A stretch of DNA of 59,392 nt from positions 1 through 59,392 of the forward strand of contig SIBK01000020.1 of the NCBI GenBank assembly GCA_009695205.1. Direction: 5' to 3'. Shown in pieces: positions 1 to 9,278 of the stretch (positions are counted from its first letter, which is position 1; each line of letters starts with the position of its first letter). This stretch comes from Pedosphaera sp. Its GTDB lineage: Bacteria > Verrucomicrobiota > Verrucomicrobiia > Limisphaerales > UBA9464. The notes beneath the pieces were generated by a model. That model did not search any database. It worked only from the letters and a program-made list of their open reading frames with translations, and had not been told where the DNA came from. The translations under genes were made by a program, and so were the position numbers.

Positions 1-1657
1 TGCGATTAACGTGAAGCGGATGTTGGAGATTATTGAGAAGATGGATATCGTGCCCGACGACGATTATGTCTTGGAGGTCATCCCCATTAAGTACGGACAG
101 GTGGGTGAAATCTACCAGACAATGAGCGGGGTATTGGGGGGCAGCGGGGGGGGCAGTGCCGGCGGGCTTGGTGCGGGCGCTGCAGGTGCCGGGGGGCGGC
201 AGGGAGGTCGTGGGGGTGGGGGAGGATACGGATCGGGCGGTGGGTACGGAGGAGGGTCGGGCTATGGCGGGGGTCGGGGAGGTGGGTATGGCGGCTCCGG
301 CGGATATGGCGGCTCTGGCGGGTATGGCGGGTATGGCGGCAGCCGGGGCGGCTATGGAAGCGGCAGCGGCGGCTATGGTACTTATGGAAATCCCGCTGTG
401 CCGCAGGCTGGCGAAATTCTTCCGCTCGCAGATACGATCACTCCGTTTCAGGCCGCACAGATCGCAGCGCCCAGTTTTGCGGGTCGATTGAACGCCGTCT
501 CTAGGGCTTCGGGGAGCCAGGCTGGTCAGGTCCCCGACCATTCACTGCTCTCGGATCCTGCCACCAAGATAATCCCGGATGAACGTTCCAATTCCCTCCT
601 CGTTTACGCGTCGAAGAAGGACATGGAAGCCATTCGAAAAGTGGTGCAAAAGGTCGATACGCTTCTGCCCCAAGTGCTCATCGAAGCGATCATCATGAGT
701 GTGGGCACGGGGAATAGCCTCAACTACGGCGTCAGTGCCGGCAAACGGCCCTCGGCGATTGGTGGCAACACGAACCACATAGGAGCCGGGATCATTAATA
801 ACGACAACGGTGGACTGGGTGTTGTGCAGCAGTTCCTTTCAGGAGCGAGTTCGATGGCCAGCAACAGTTCCTCGACATTCCCGTCCGGCTCGGGCCTCGG
901 GTACTGGGCCCGGTTGGGTCTGTCTTGGGATGTTGTGCTGACTGCCGCAGCCAGCGACAACCGGATCAGCGTCATTCAGCGTCCCCGCATCCTCACATCC
1001 CACGCCAAGTCCGCCAGCTTCTTTGCGGGCAAGCAGATCCCCTTCAAGCAAGGCGACTATGGATATGGCGGCGGCGTCAGTTCCACCTATAGCAGCCTCC
1101 CCGTGGGCATTTCGTTGGATGTCACACCATTCATTACCCCGGATGATCTCGTCGTGATGGAAGTGAATCAAGATATCCAGGAGCTGGATGGTGCCGTGAA
1201 TACGAGCAGCGGCATACCCCCTCAGACCACAAGCCGGCACGCGAATTCATTTGTTTCTGTCCGGAATAATGAAGCGATCTTACTCAGCGGCTACATCAAT
1301 GACATCCGGACCAAGGGTGGCTCCGGGGTTCCTTTCCTGAAGGATATTCCGTTTCTCGGCGCCGCATTCAGGAGCAACAGTAAGTCAGCCGATCGCCTGG
1401 AGCTTTTCGTCATGATGCGTCCTACAATTCTGCCCACGCCGGAAGCAGCCGCCCAGCTTACCACCCGCGAGCGGGACATCATGCCCGGGATTAAGGCTTC
1501 TGAGCAGGAGTGGATTGAGCAGGAGCGCAAGGCGAACGAAAAATCCGATAAGGCACTTCAAAAGAAAAACAAGAATCGCAGCAAACAACCGTCGACAATC
1601 CAATCGCGTCCGGCCGCCATCGAGCCGGCCATGATTCGGACGATCGATAACCCCTGA
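1..1657 (+). CDS. Type II secretion secretin (GspD-like), 5'-truncated by window
   Basis: The reading frame is open from base 2, so the gene starts upstream; the GTG at 11 is probably internal. The first residues (INVKRMLEIIEKMD) resemble the end of a secretin N-domain helix. A Gly/Ser/Tyr-rich insert follows (about residues 43-127 counted from the GTG), then another N-domain (DERSNSLLVYASKKDM) and the C-terminal secretin domain (VLIEAIIMSV, RPRILTSHAKSASFFAGKQI, VPFLKDIPFLGAAFR). Secretins form the outer-membrane gate of type II secretion or type IV pilus systems; the double N-domain and the VPFLKDIPFLG motif fit the GspD type. A Lys/Arg-rich tail of about 60 residues follows the barrel. No other T2SS gene is visible beside it. 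Family assignment is firm; the exact system is inferred. Confidence 0.9.
   Translation, partial: AINVKRMLEIIEKMDIVPDDDYVLEVIPIKYGQVGEIYQTMSGVLGGSGGGSAGGLGAGAAGAGGRQGGRGGGGGYGSGGGYGGGSGYGGGRGGGYGGSGGYGGSGGYGGYGGSRGGYGSGSGGYGTYGNPAVPQAGEILPLADTITPFQAAQIAAPSFAGRLNAVSRASGSQAGQVPDHSLLSDPATKIIPDERSNSLLVYASKKDMEAIRKVVQKVDTLLPQVLIEAIIMSVGTGNSLNYGVSAGKRPSAIGGNTNHIGAGIINNDNGGLGVVQQFLSGASSMASNSSSTFPSGSGLGYWARLGLSWDVVLTAAASDNRISVIQRPRILTSHAKSASFFAGKQIPFKQGDYGYGGGVSSTYSSLPVGISLDVTPFITPDDLVVMEVNQDIQELDGAVNTSSGIPPQTTSRHANSFVSVRNNEAILLSGYINDIRTKGGSGVPFLKDIPFLGAAFRSNSKSADRLELFVMMRPTILPTPEAAAQLTTRERDIMPGIKASEQEWIEQERKANEKSDKALQKKNKNRSKQPSTIQSRPAAIEPAMIRTIDNP
137..392 (+). repeat. Gly-rich low-complexity tract inside the secretin gene
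   Basis: About 85 codons encode mostly Gly with Ser, Tyr and Arg, in imperfect units such as GGYGGSGGYGG. The DNA is correspondingly made of imperfect repeats of ggcggctatggc type. It sits between two N-domains, where secretins usually have a short loop. It is in frame, so it is part of the protein. Such a tract can vary in length by slippage. Confidence 0.85.
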
Positions 1658-1731
1658 TTTGTCTCTCCCCCTTCCGGACCCGTTCCGTTCCTTTCGAGTT
1701 GCCGGGAGGTGTCGCATAGCATAACCCACTG

Positions 1732-2373
1732 CTATTCTCTGACCGTCCTTCGACCTGCAGCGCGGGGAGTCTTTCGGTTTGCCGTGAAGTGTCGGACGTA
1801 TTTACCCAGAAGGTCCGCTTCCAGGTTCACGCGATCGCCGATCTGACGTTCTGTTAGAGAGGTGACCTGGAAAGTGTGCGGAATGATCCACACCCGAAAC
1901 CTGTCCCGCATGACGGCCGCAACGGTAAGACTGATGCCGTCGATGGCGATGGATCCCTTGGTGAGAAGGAAATCGCCCACCTCCTTGGGTGCCGCGACTT
2001 CGAGAAGATGATCTTTGCCGACCTTTTCCCAACGCAGAATTCTGCCGATTCCGTCGATATGGCCGGTAACGAAATGGCCTCCGAGGCGGCTTCCGACGGC
2101 GAGTGCTCGTTCGAGATTCACTCGGTCCCCGACGGCCGAAGTGGAAAAAGTGGTGCGCTGCCAGGTTTCCTGGAGGAGATCGAATCCCAGCGTGGCCCCG
2201 GTGCGTGCCCTTCTCCGGGCGACAACCGTCAGGCAGCAGCCGTTGACGGCGATGCTGTCGCCGACCCGGGTGCCTCGGCTGCAAACATTGGTGCGAATCC
2301 AGAGTCGGGTGGATTCCCGGGTGGGAACAATTTGGGTGATGACGGCTGTTTCCTCGACAAGTCCAGTGAACAT
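1732..2373 (-). CDS. ribE: Riboflavin synthase, alpha chain
   Basis: This enzyme converts two 6,7-dimethyl-8-ribityllumazine molecules to riboflavin plus a pyrimidine, the last step of riboflavin synthesis, in the cytosol. The 213 residues are the usual length and contain the two lumazine-binding barrels. The N-terminus MFTGLVEE is the family signature. The repeats are visible as SIAVNGCCLTVV in the first barrel and SIAIDGISLTVA in the second, with GGHFVTGHIDGIG between them. It is transcribed away from the decayed glycosidase-like gene that begins about 85 bases upstream. No other rib gene is adjacent and no FMN riboswitch is recognisable in the short upstream gap. Confidence 0.95.
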   Translation of the reverse strand: MFTGLVEETAVITQIVPTRESTRLWIRTNVCSRGTRVGDSIAVNGCCLTVVARRRARTGATLGFDLLQETWQRTTFSTSAVGDRVNLERALAVGSRLGGHFVTGHIDGIGRILRWEKVGKDHLLEVAAPKEVGDFLLTKGSIAIDGISLTVAAVMRDRFRVWIIPHTFQVTSLTERQIGDRVNLEADLLGKYVRHFTANRKTPRAAGRRTVRE

Positions 2374-2457
2374 GATGGGGCAGTTTCCACCGGAGATAGC
2401 TGGGTGTCAGTTCAAAGATTGATTGAAGTCAGCCGTACGGCCCGGAGAATGGACGCC

Positions 2458-4478
2458 ATGCTTCTTCGAACGTGATGCGTCCTGTTTGGGACAATTGGGA
2501 CCCTGATAGCCGCCAGCAGTGGCCGGCAAGAGATGCTCGACGAGATGAAGCGCCGACCGGACGAGCCGTGGCCTCGGGGACAGGGGCACGTGCTCCTGGC
2601 TGTGCCGGGATCGGACGAGGATGCGAAGGCTTATCAAGAGCCGGGAGCCGGATTCAGTCCCGCATTCGGCAGTTTTGGGGTGTCGATTCAAGTGGAGGAT
2701 AAGAACGGTCGGCGAATCGCAGCCGGAGACACCGTTTCAATGGGAGACGTGCGGCAGCGTTTGGTGTGGAAGTCGCCGAAGGAGGTTCCCGGGATACTCA
2801 CTCGGACGAAGCAGTTTGCAGGCGACCTGGAATCATTTGGAAAAATCGGGATGGAATCTGGCAGCGAAGGCGACAGCAGGAAATCTGGCGCTCGTGATTC
2901 GGAGTGCCGGTCCGGCTGGGGGAGCGGTGACCAATCTTCATTGGAATGGAAAATTGCTATTGGTCAACGATCACTGGCGCTTAACGCCGAATCCGATGCC
3001 GGTGGAGATTATATTAAATGAGGAAGATAGCACCAACCGGGTGGTGGTGCGGCGTGATCGCGGGACTTGGAAAATCATCGAAGGCGTCGAGGGGTTGGCC
3101 AGTGAGAGTTCATGGGGGAGGGCGATGCTTCGATTTGGCGACACTGGGGGTCTGCAGATTGAAGAGCTCACAACAGCGGTTAGCCCGCTAAAATTCCAAC
3201 GGATCACTCCGGCGTTGGACATTCAACTGCCGGAGGCGCAATTCTCGGAGTGTCTGGATGCACAAGTGGCACATCTTATGATGGGTTTGGTGCGAAACGA
3301 AACCCGCCCTGGGGACCCAAACAACTATCCCCTGAATTGGTTGCGCGACGGAGCGATGACTATTGTCGCTTTGGCGCGCGCGGGCCAACTCGATGTTGCC
3401 CGGCAACTATGCGATCCCTTTGTGGAACACGATTTTTTGGCGGATTCGTATCGGAAGCGGATGGTCCGGGACTTGCCCTGTGGGCTTTGACCGAGGTTGC
3501 CGCCCTCCTGAGGGATTCTCGATTCGACAAACAGATCTGGCCGGCGATGCAACGAAAGGCGGCTTTGATCGGCGAGATGCTGCGCGCGACCGGACCGATC
3601 CTGAAGCCTTGGTATGGGCCGCTTGTGCCTGGGAAGGCAGAATCGATGCGGCCGGAGTTGGTGTGTGACGCGGCGGCTGAAGGATTGATTACGGGTAAGA
3701 TGGATGGGCAACGGCCGGTGCTCTATGTCCATGCCGTCAGCTATGCGGGACTCATGGGAGCCGCTGAACTGGCCCGCCGTGTTAAACAACCCACCAAGGC
3801 AGACGTTTGGGGGCGGAGTCGACGGCGTTGCGAACGGCCTGGAACAAGGCGCTTGCTTCGGGGTGTCACGGAAATGAACGCAATTTTATTTGTGGACTGC
3901 ATCCGACATGGGTGGTGGAAGAACGGCGGCCTTATGCAGAGCTGATGCTGGAACATTGGCGGCAGGTGCATGATTCAAACGATCAATACAAGGAACGACC
4001 TAAATGGACTTATTTTAACGTGGCCGAAGCGAACGAATGGTTAGTGCTCGGCGAAACGGACCGGACGTGGAGCATCTTGCAATGGTTCTGGGCGAATCAA
4101 GCGTCACCCGGACTGTTCACCTGGTGGGAGGGGACTGGAGAAGAAAACAGTTTCCGTCGATGGGAGATGGTGCGTGGATGGGTCCGACCTCCCAACGTGA
4201 CACCGCACTATTGGACGGCAGCCGAGATGTTGCTGCTGCAGTTGTCGATGCTGGCGTATGTGGATGAATCCGGCACCGACCCTTTGCTGGTGGTGGGTGC
4301 CGGGGTGCGATCCGAATGGCTGGAAGGTACCCTCAAGGCGGGCCGACTACCGACCAAGCTTGGAGTGGTCTCATGGGTATGGGACACAAAATCCATGCAC
4401 GTGATAATACCTGGATTCAAGGGGGATGTCCGCCTCGGCACCGCTTTTCCTGAAGATATCAAACTGCGGATCAACTGA
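2458..4478 (+). pseudogene. Decayed six-hairpin glycosidase-like exoprotein
   Basis: Reading across frames gives one protein of about 670 residues. It starts with a signal-peptide-like stretch (MLLRT, stop, CVLFGTIGTLIAASSG). Lesions: an in-frame TGA at 2473-2475; a frame change near 2815-2850; another at the T6 run 3433-3438; a third at the G5 run 3809-3813. The core looks like an alpha/alpha-toroid glycosidase: NNYPLNWLRDGAMTIVALAR, then FFGGFVSEADGPGLALWALT in the next frame, and later RNFICGLHPTWVV, WTYFNVAEANEWLVLGE and PNVTPHYWTAAEMLLLQ. The last frame ends at the TGA at 4476-4478. Two frame changes at homopolymers could be slippage or sequencing error, but the in-frame stop adds to the case for decay. 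The family call is tentative; that it is one broken gene is well supported. Confidence 0.7.
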
Positions 4479-4567
4479 GGTCAACCTGCCGTTCGCCGGC
4501 CTCGTGAAAAAGAGACGGGCTGCCTGCGTGTTGATTTGAGGCTCCCCGGCAGCCATAGTCTCGCTCC

Positions 4568-5818
4568 GTGGAGTTTCCCTGGAATATCGCGGCCTTCGTT
4601 CTGCTGGCGTGTGCCGGATTAAGTTTTATTTTTGCCCTTGCCGAATCGTCGATGTTTTCACTCGGGCTCTGGCGGGCGAAGGCTCTCCGAGAGCGAGATC
4701 CGGTTCGCGGCAGCCGCCTGGTGAAATTGCTCGAACAGCCCAACGACCTGCTGGCATCGATCGTTTTGAGCAACGGCCTGGCGAATGCTTTCCTGATCGC
4801 AATCGGACTTCAGGTTGCCCAGCAGGGGGGCCTGCCGACCTTGGCGACTGGAACGGGATTGATTCTGCTTGTGCTCCTTTTCTGTGAAGTAACTCCAAAG
4901 GCCCTCGCGGTCCGAACCCCGGATTTTTGGGCTCTGCGTCTCGCGCGCCCCATGGTTTGGAACCAGAGCCTTACCCGTCCCTTTCGGAAGATTGCGCAAT
5001 GGATCGTGACCGGCATCCTGGAACGGCTCACTCCAAAATCCATCCGCCAGGCCGGGAAAACTTCGGATGAAGAATATTCCGACCTTGTCGAATTGGCGGC
5101 TCAACAAGGAACCCTCGGTTCGGTCGAGAAGGAGATCATCCTCCAGATCCTCTCACTCGATAGGCGGATGGCGCGGGACGTTATGCGACCCCGAGCGCAG
5201 ATGGTGACACTGCCGGACGACCTGGATTTGGCGGCCATGGCCGAAGCTGTCCGCCGTTCCAGACATCACCGGATTCCGCTCTATGATGAGAATCCAGATA
5301 ACATTGTCGGGATCCTCAATACCCGAACTCTGGGTTTGCAAACCGAGCCCGACTTGTCCGAGGCGATTGAGTTTCCCTCGTTTGTCCCGGAAACGATGAA
5401 CCTGCTTAAACTTTTTGAAGCGTTGCAGCGGCAGGGCCGGGGCATGGCGATTGTTTTGGATGAATTTGGGGGCACGGCCGGCCTTGTCACGTTGCAGGAC
5501 ATCCTGGAGGCGGTGATCGGCCGCATCCGAGGCGAGGGGGAAAGCGAAGGGTTTGTCATGGAGAAACTCGATGAAGGCCGCTGGCGGGTCAGTGGCTCGA
5601 TGCGTCTCGATGATTTCCGACGTCAGCATCCGGAGCTTGGGGATGATCCGGACGTAGACACATTGGGAGGATTGCTGACGAAGCTAGCCGAAGTCGTGCC
5701 TGCGGAGGGTCAGGTGTTTTTGCATCGCGGGCTGCGAATGACCGTCAAGGTGGCGGACGAGCGCCGTGTTCGAGAGGTCCTGGTTGAGCAAGTGGGTGTG
5801 AAGGGAGGCCGAGGATGA
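4568..5818 (+). CDS. CNNM/CorC-type transmembrane protein with CBS pair (1 of 3)
   Basis: 416 residues, GTG start. Order: DUF21 membrane domain (about 1-180; N-terminal helix FVLLACAGLSFIFALAESSM, with the family-typical AESSMFSL), two CBS domains (about 195-320; DVMRPRAQMVTL and GIVLDEFGG-like IVLDEFGGTAGLVTLQDILE), and a C-terminal CorC/HlyC domain (about 335-410; RWRVSGSMRLDDF). Proteins of this group are inner-membrane Mg2+/Co2+ efflux or regulatory proteins, often misnamed hemolysins. The stop overlaps the next start (ATGA at 5815-5818), so the genes are probably translationally coupled. Confidence 0.88.
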   Translation: MEFPWNIAAFVLLACAGLSFIFALAESSMFSLGLWRAKALRERDPVRGSRLVKLLEQPNDLLASIVLSNGLANAFLIAIGLQVAQQGGLPTLATGTGLILLVLLFCEVTPKALAVRTPDFWALRLARPMVWNQSLTRPFRKIAQWIVTGILERLTPKSIRQAGKTSDEEYSDLVELAAQQGTLGSVEKEIILQILSLDRRMARDVMRPRAQMVTLPDDLDLAAMAEAVRRSRHHRIPLYDENPDNIVGILNTRTLGLQTEPDLSEAIEFPSFVPETMNLLKLFEALQRQGRGMAIVLDEFGGTAGLVTLQDILEAVIGRIRGEGESEGFVMEKLDEGRWRVSGSMRLDDFRRQHPELGDDPDVDTLGGLLTKLAEVVPAEGQVFLHRGLRMTVKVADERRVREVLVEQVGVKGGRG

Positions 5819-6798
5819 ACACGATCTGGGCGCAGGTACTGCTGATTTCCGCTTGTTTGTCCTTGAGTTTTTTCCTTTCGGGATTTGAGGCCGGCGTATT
5901 TGCCCTGAACCGCCTGCGGTTGCGTCAATGGAGCCGGGAGGGAGATCGTCGTGCAAAACGGCTCCTCGAGTATCTGGAACGTCCCGAGCGGTTTCTATGG
6001 ACTATCTTTATAGGCAACGCACTGGCCAATTTCACCGCCATCTGCCTGTTTCTCGCCAATCTCCGCACGGCAGCCGGCGGTCATGCGTGGCTGTTTTGGG
6101 GAGGGTTTGTGGTCGCAGGCTTTGCGGCCTATGCCACGTGCGAGCTTCTTCCGAAGACACTTTTTCAGCAGTTCCCCAACCGCCTTTGCTTACGTCTGCT
6201 CGGCCCGTTCCGTTTCGTGCACTTCTTGATGTCGCCGGTCGTGTCCTTAATCGAGTGGTTCGCCCACCAAGTGCTTCGATGGAGCGGTGGGGCCGCCTTC
6301 AGCGGGAGTTTGTTCGCCAACCGCGAGGAATTGCGGCAGTTGATGCACGAAAACAGCGAGTCTCTCTCCCCAACCGAAAAGCGGCTCATCAATCGAGTGC
6401 TCGATCTTCAGAACGTTACCGTGGGACAAATCGCCCGGCCCCTCGCCCAAGCTACCACGGTGGAAGATAGCACCCCAGTGCAGGACGTGCTCCGACTATG
6501 CCGCGAGCGGCAACTGACCCGACTGCCCGTCTGGACCGGAGCCGGCGTGATGCGGCGAATTGCTGGGATTGTAACACTGAAGACACTGCTCTACGTGGAC
6601 TTGCCGGAGGGAGCCCGCGCCGGGCAGTTTGTCCGTCCCTCCCTTTACCTGGACGGATCTACCCGCCTCGAGGAAGCACTCCGACGTTTCCAGCGGAGCG
6701 GACATCATATTGCCATCGTGCTGGGACCGGACCGTCGCGAATTTGGGTTGGTGACGTTGTGGGATATATTGCGGGCCGTGTTTGGGGGAGAAGGTTGA
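5815..6798 (+). CDS. CNNM-type protein without the CorC domain (2 of 3)
   Basis: 327 residues. It has a DUF21 membrane domain (FFLSGFEAGVFALNRLRLR at the N-terminus, ELLPKTLFQQ further on) and a CBS pair that ends the protein (FGLVTLWDILRAVFGGEG). The C-terminal CorC/HlyC domain present in both neighbours is missing. The stop is natural, since the next gene starts one base later, so this is a short form rather than a truncation by the window. FEAG replaces the usual AESS/AEFA motif in the first helix. Middle gene of a tightly packed trio, so probably one transcript and perhaps a hetero-oligomer (inference). Confidence 0.85.
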   Translation: MNTIWAQVLLISACLSLSFFLSGFEAGVFALNRLRLRQWSREGDRRAKRLLEYLERPERFLWTIFIGNALANFTAICLFLANLRTAAGGHAWLFWGGFVVAGFAAYATCELLPKTLFQQFPNRLCLRLLGPFRFVHFLMSPVVSLIEWFAHQVLRWSGGAAFSGSLFANREELRQLMHENSESLSPTEKRLINRVLDLQNVTVGQIARPLAQATTVEDSTPVQDVLRLCRERQLTRLPVWTGAGVMRRIAGIVTLKTLLYVDLPEGARAGQFVRPSLYLDGSTRLEEALRRFQRSGHHIAIVLGPDRREFGLVTLWDILRAVFGGEG

Positions 6799-8160
6799 AT
6801 GGAAGACCGCACTGAAAACGTGTTGCGGCTGTTAGCCGGACTGGTGCTTGTGCTGGTGAACGGGTTCTTCGTCGCGGCGGAGTTTGCGCTTGTCCGGATC
6901 CGTGAGACACAACTAAGACCTCTGGCGCAGCAAGGCAACCGACGGGCTCGGCTGGCGAGACGGTTGATGCGCAACCTCAATCCGTATCTCGGCGCCTGTC
7001 AGTTGGGGATCACCATGGCAAGTTTGGCGCTCAGTCTGGTGAGCGAACCCGCGATCACCCACCTCCTGGAGCCACTGATGGTGGGGATTAGAATCTCTTC
7101 GGAAAAAGTGCGCCACGCGATCGCCTTCGTAATCGGATACTCGTTCATCACCGCCCTGCATATCGTGATCGGTGAGCAGGCGCCGAAGTTTCTTGCTCTT
7201 AAAGTCCCACTGCCCACCACGCTGTGGGTGGCGTACCCGTTGGACTGGTTCTATCGGGTGTCCAGGCCGTTCATTTTCTTATTGAACAAAGCCTCAGACC
7301 TCATCCTGCACTGGATCGGCGTCGAAGGCGGCTTGGAACATGGTGGGGCACATTCGGAAGATGAGTTGCGATTGATGTTTGCCGAATCCACCGGGAAGCA
7401 AGGTGGAACAGAGGGAGACGGCAGCCTGGGCAGGCAGATCGTCCTGAACGCCTTTGATTTGCGCCTCCGATTGGTGCGGGACGTGATGCGCCCGCGAAAT
7501 GAAATTATTTGTCTCGATACCCGGGCGAGCATCGAGGAATGCCTCGAACTGGCCGAACGTATGCGGTATTCACGCTATCCGCTTTGTGAGGAGGGAAACC
7601 CAGACCGCACTCTGGGCGTTGTGCACTTCAAGGATCTGGTCTCACAACGGAACAAGGCTCGAACCGCTTTGGATCTTGCGGTGGTGTCTCGACGTTTGAT
7701 TTTCGTCCCCGAGACGGCTCGACTGGAACGGTTACTCGGCATGTTTCTGGAGCGAAAACTTCACCTCGCCCTTGTCGTCGACGAATTTGGTGGAACCGTC
7801 GGAATGGTCACCTTGGAGAACTGTCTGGAAGAACTGGTCGGAGAAATACAGGACGAGCACGATCAAGAAAAGTCGCGGTTGGTGAAGCGCAGTGACAGTG
7901 AGTGGGAATTGGATGGAACCTTGCCCGTCCACGAACTTGCGGAACTGACAGGACAGGTGGTGGTCGAGGAGGGGGTGACAAGCCTGGGTGGCTGGGTGGT
8001 GAAGCGGTTGGGAGGATTTGCCCGGCGGGATGATGTGGTGCCAGTGGGGCGTTACGAACTCCGCGTCCTGGAGGTGGACGGCATGAGAGTTGCCCGCCTT
8101 TCGTTACGTCGCGTTAGTGTTGAGACAAGTTGGGACACCACCCGGATGACACCGCAATAA
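6799..8160 (+). CDS. CNNM/CorC-type transmembrane protein with CBS pair (3 of 3)
   Basis: 453 residues, ATG directly after the TGA of the previous gene. DUF21 domain begins LVLVLVNGFFVAAEFALVRI, the most canonical of the three (AAEFALV; later GEQAPKFLAL). The CBS pair covers about 220-345 (RDVMRPRNEIICL; LVVDEFGGTVGMVTLENCL), followed by a CorC/HlyC domain (WELDGTLPVHELAEL, VTSLGGWVVKRLG). This arrangement matches full-length members of the family. Three paralogs in a row with overlapping or adjacent ends indicate an operon 4568-8160. Confidence 0.9.
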   Translation: MEDRTENVLRLLAGLVLVLVNGFFVAAEFALVRIRETQLRPLAQQGNRRARLARRLMRNLNPYLGACQLGITMASLALSLVSEPAITHLLEPLMVGIRISSEKVRHAIAFVIGYSFITALHIVIGEQAPKFLALKVPLPTTLWVAYPLDWFYRVSRPFIFLLNKASDLILHWIGVEGGLEHGGAHSEDELRLMFAESTGKQGGTEGDGSLGRQIVLNAFDLRLRLVRDVMRPRNEIICLDTRASIEECLELAERMRYSRYPLCEEGNPDRTLGVVHFKDLVSQRNKARTALDLAVVSRRLIFVPETARLERLLGMFLERKLHLALVVDEFGGTVGMVTLENCLEELVGEIQDEHDQEKSRLVKRSDSEWELDGTLPVHELAELTGQVVVEEGVTSLGGWVVKRLGGFARRDDVVPVGRYELRVLEVDGMRVARLSLRRVSVETSWDTTRMTPQ

Positions 8161-8245
8161 AACGGTTGGCGCCGTGAAGATCGGCGGCGTCCGTTTGCGC
8201 TGAGGGAACAACGGCCAACGGGTTCCTTTGCGGCTCAATCAACTT

Positions 8246-9124
8246 TCAGATTTGGGCTTGACCCGATGAACTGATGCCGCGAGCACCCCGGACGGCGAAC
8301 CCACTGGTGATTCCGGCCACCAGGAGGCCCGCACCGGCTGCCGACCAGCGACCCTGAGAGGCGTTACCGATAAGAACAAGGCCGTGGAGAGCGATCCAAA
8401 CCGACAGTGGATGGAAGTCCATCGGCTGTTTTACGGGCTGCTTGTTGATCAGCCAGGGCGTGACAAACGCGATGAAAAGTCCGTGGGCGACCGCCCAGCC
8501 GAGGAAGTTGACCCAGGGTGCCCCATGCCACGTTCCGGTGAACCGGGATGTTTCCCACTCCCACCACCCGCCGGCGCCGGCCGCAAACGGCTCGAGGCAG
8601 AAATCAAAAGCCACGGCGAGAAATGTCGCCAGGCCGATGACCCAGAAACCATAATAGGTGGTCTTCCGGTAGGGTCGCAGAATGAGGCGGGCCATCCCGC
8701 GTCCGGTGATAACTACGGCGATCCATAGAAACGGATAGGGCCACGGAACACCCCCGAGCAGTCGAATGCCAAATGCATCACTGAAATGCAGGGGGCCAAA
8801 TGGAAGACCTGTTCCGGCTTCGAGACAACCTACGGCCCAGCCGAGGCCGGCGAGCACCGCTCCCACCATGGCCACATTTTGAGCCGGCAGACGTCGAGCC
8901 AATCCGGCTAGGCATGTGAGCGCTGTTGCGGGAAGAATTAGCTGATTGAGCCATGGAGCCGCCGCAATATGGCGCAAAGTCAGAGCACCGATCACCCCGT
9001 TGATCACCAGGACCAGAAGAAAGAAAACCAGGGCGGGAAGGTGCCATCGTTCAATTTGTGGATTCCGCCAACTCGAAGAACCTTCGACAGCCGCCGAGGG
9101 GAGAGGGGGCAAAATGGGTAACAC
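8246..9124 (-). CDS. Carotenoid biosynthesis protein (DUF422, CruF-like)
   Basis: 292 residues, about seven to eight hydrophobic helices, GTG start at 9124. The family motifs are visible: GCLEAGTGLPFGPLHFSDAF, VPWPYPFLW, an FCLEP segment and WHGAPWVNFLGWAV. DUF422 proteins include CruF, the 1',2'-hydratase acting on the psi end of linear carotenoids such as gamma-carotene or lycopene, and related membrane enzymes of C50 carotenoid synthesis. No other carotenoid gene lies in the window, so the substrate cannot be set. Converges with the CNNM operon (85-base gap with no clear terminator). Confidence 0.82.
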   Translation of the reverse strand: MLPILPPLPSAAVEGSSSWRNPQIERWHLPALVFFLLVLVINGVIGALTLRHIAAAPWLNQLILPATALTCLAGLARRLPAQNVAMVGAVLAGLGWAVGCLEAGTGLPFGPLHFSDAFGIRLLGGVPWPYPFLWIAVVITGRGMARLILRPYRKTTYYGFWVIGLATFLAVAFDFCLEPFAAGAGGWWEWETSRFTGTWHGAPWVNFLGWAVAHGLFIAFVTPWLINKQPVKQPMDFHPLSVWIALHGLVLIGNASQGRWSAAGAGLLVAGITSGFAVRGARGISSSGQAQI

Positions 9125-9278
9125 ACCTGCGATTGAAGATGTGAGTTCTTAAATGTCGACTAGTAAATCCAAGGGACCCGGCAGATTCGAACTCGGCGGA
9201 TCGTGACGGGCCACAGCGGATCGCTTGCACGGGAATTGCGGCTTGCTGATATTGGACAGCATTCTGTAAATTGCCTGA

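Noticed and set aside
137..392. CRISPR or tandem DNA repeat array
   Set aside because: The repeats are coding, imperfect and have no spacers; they reflect a Gly-rich protein segment.
1876..2475. 199-codon plus-strand frame opposite riboflavin synthase
   Set aside because: Shadow of ribE; composition unlike a protein, although its last codons coincide with the likely start of the decayed glycosidase gene.
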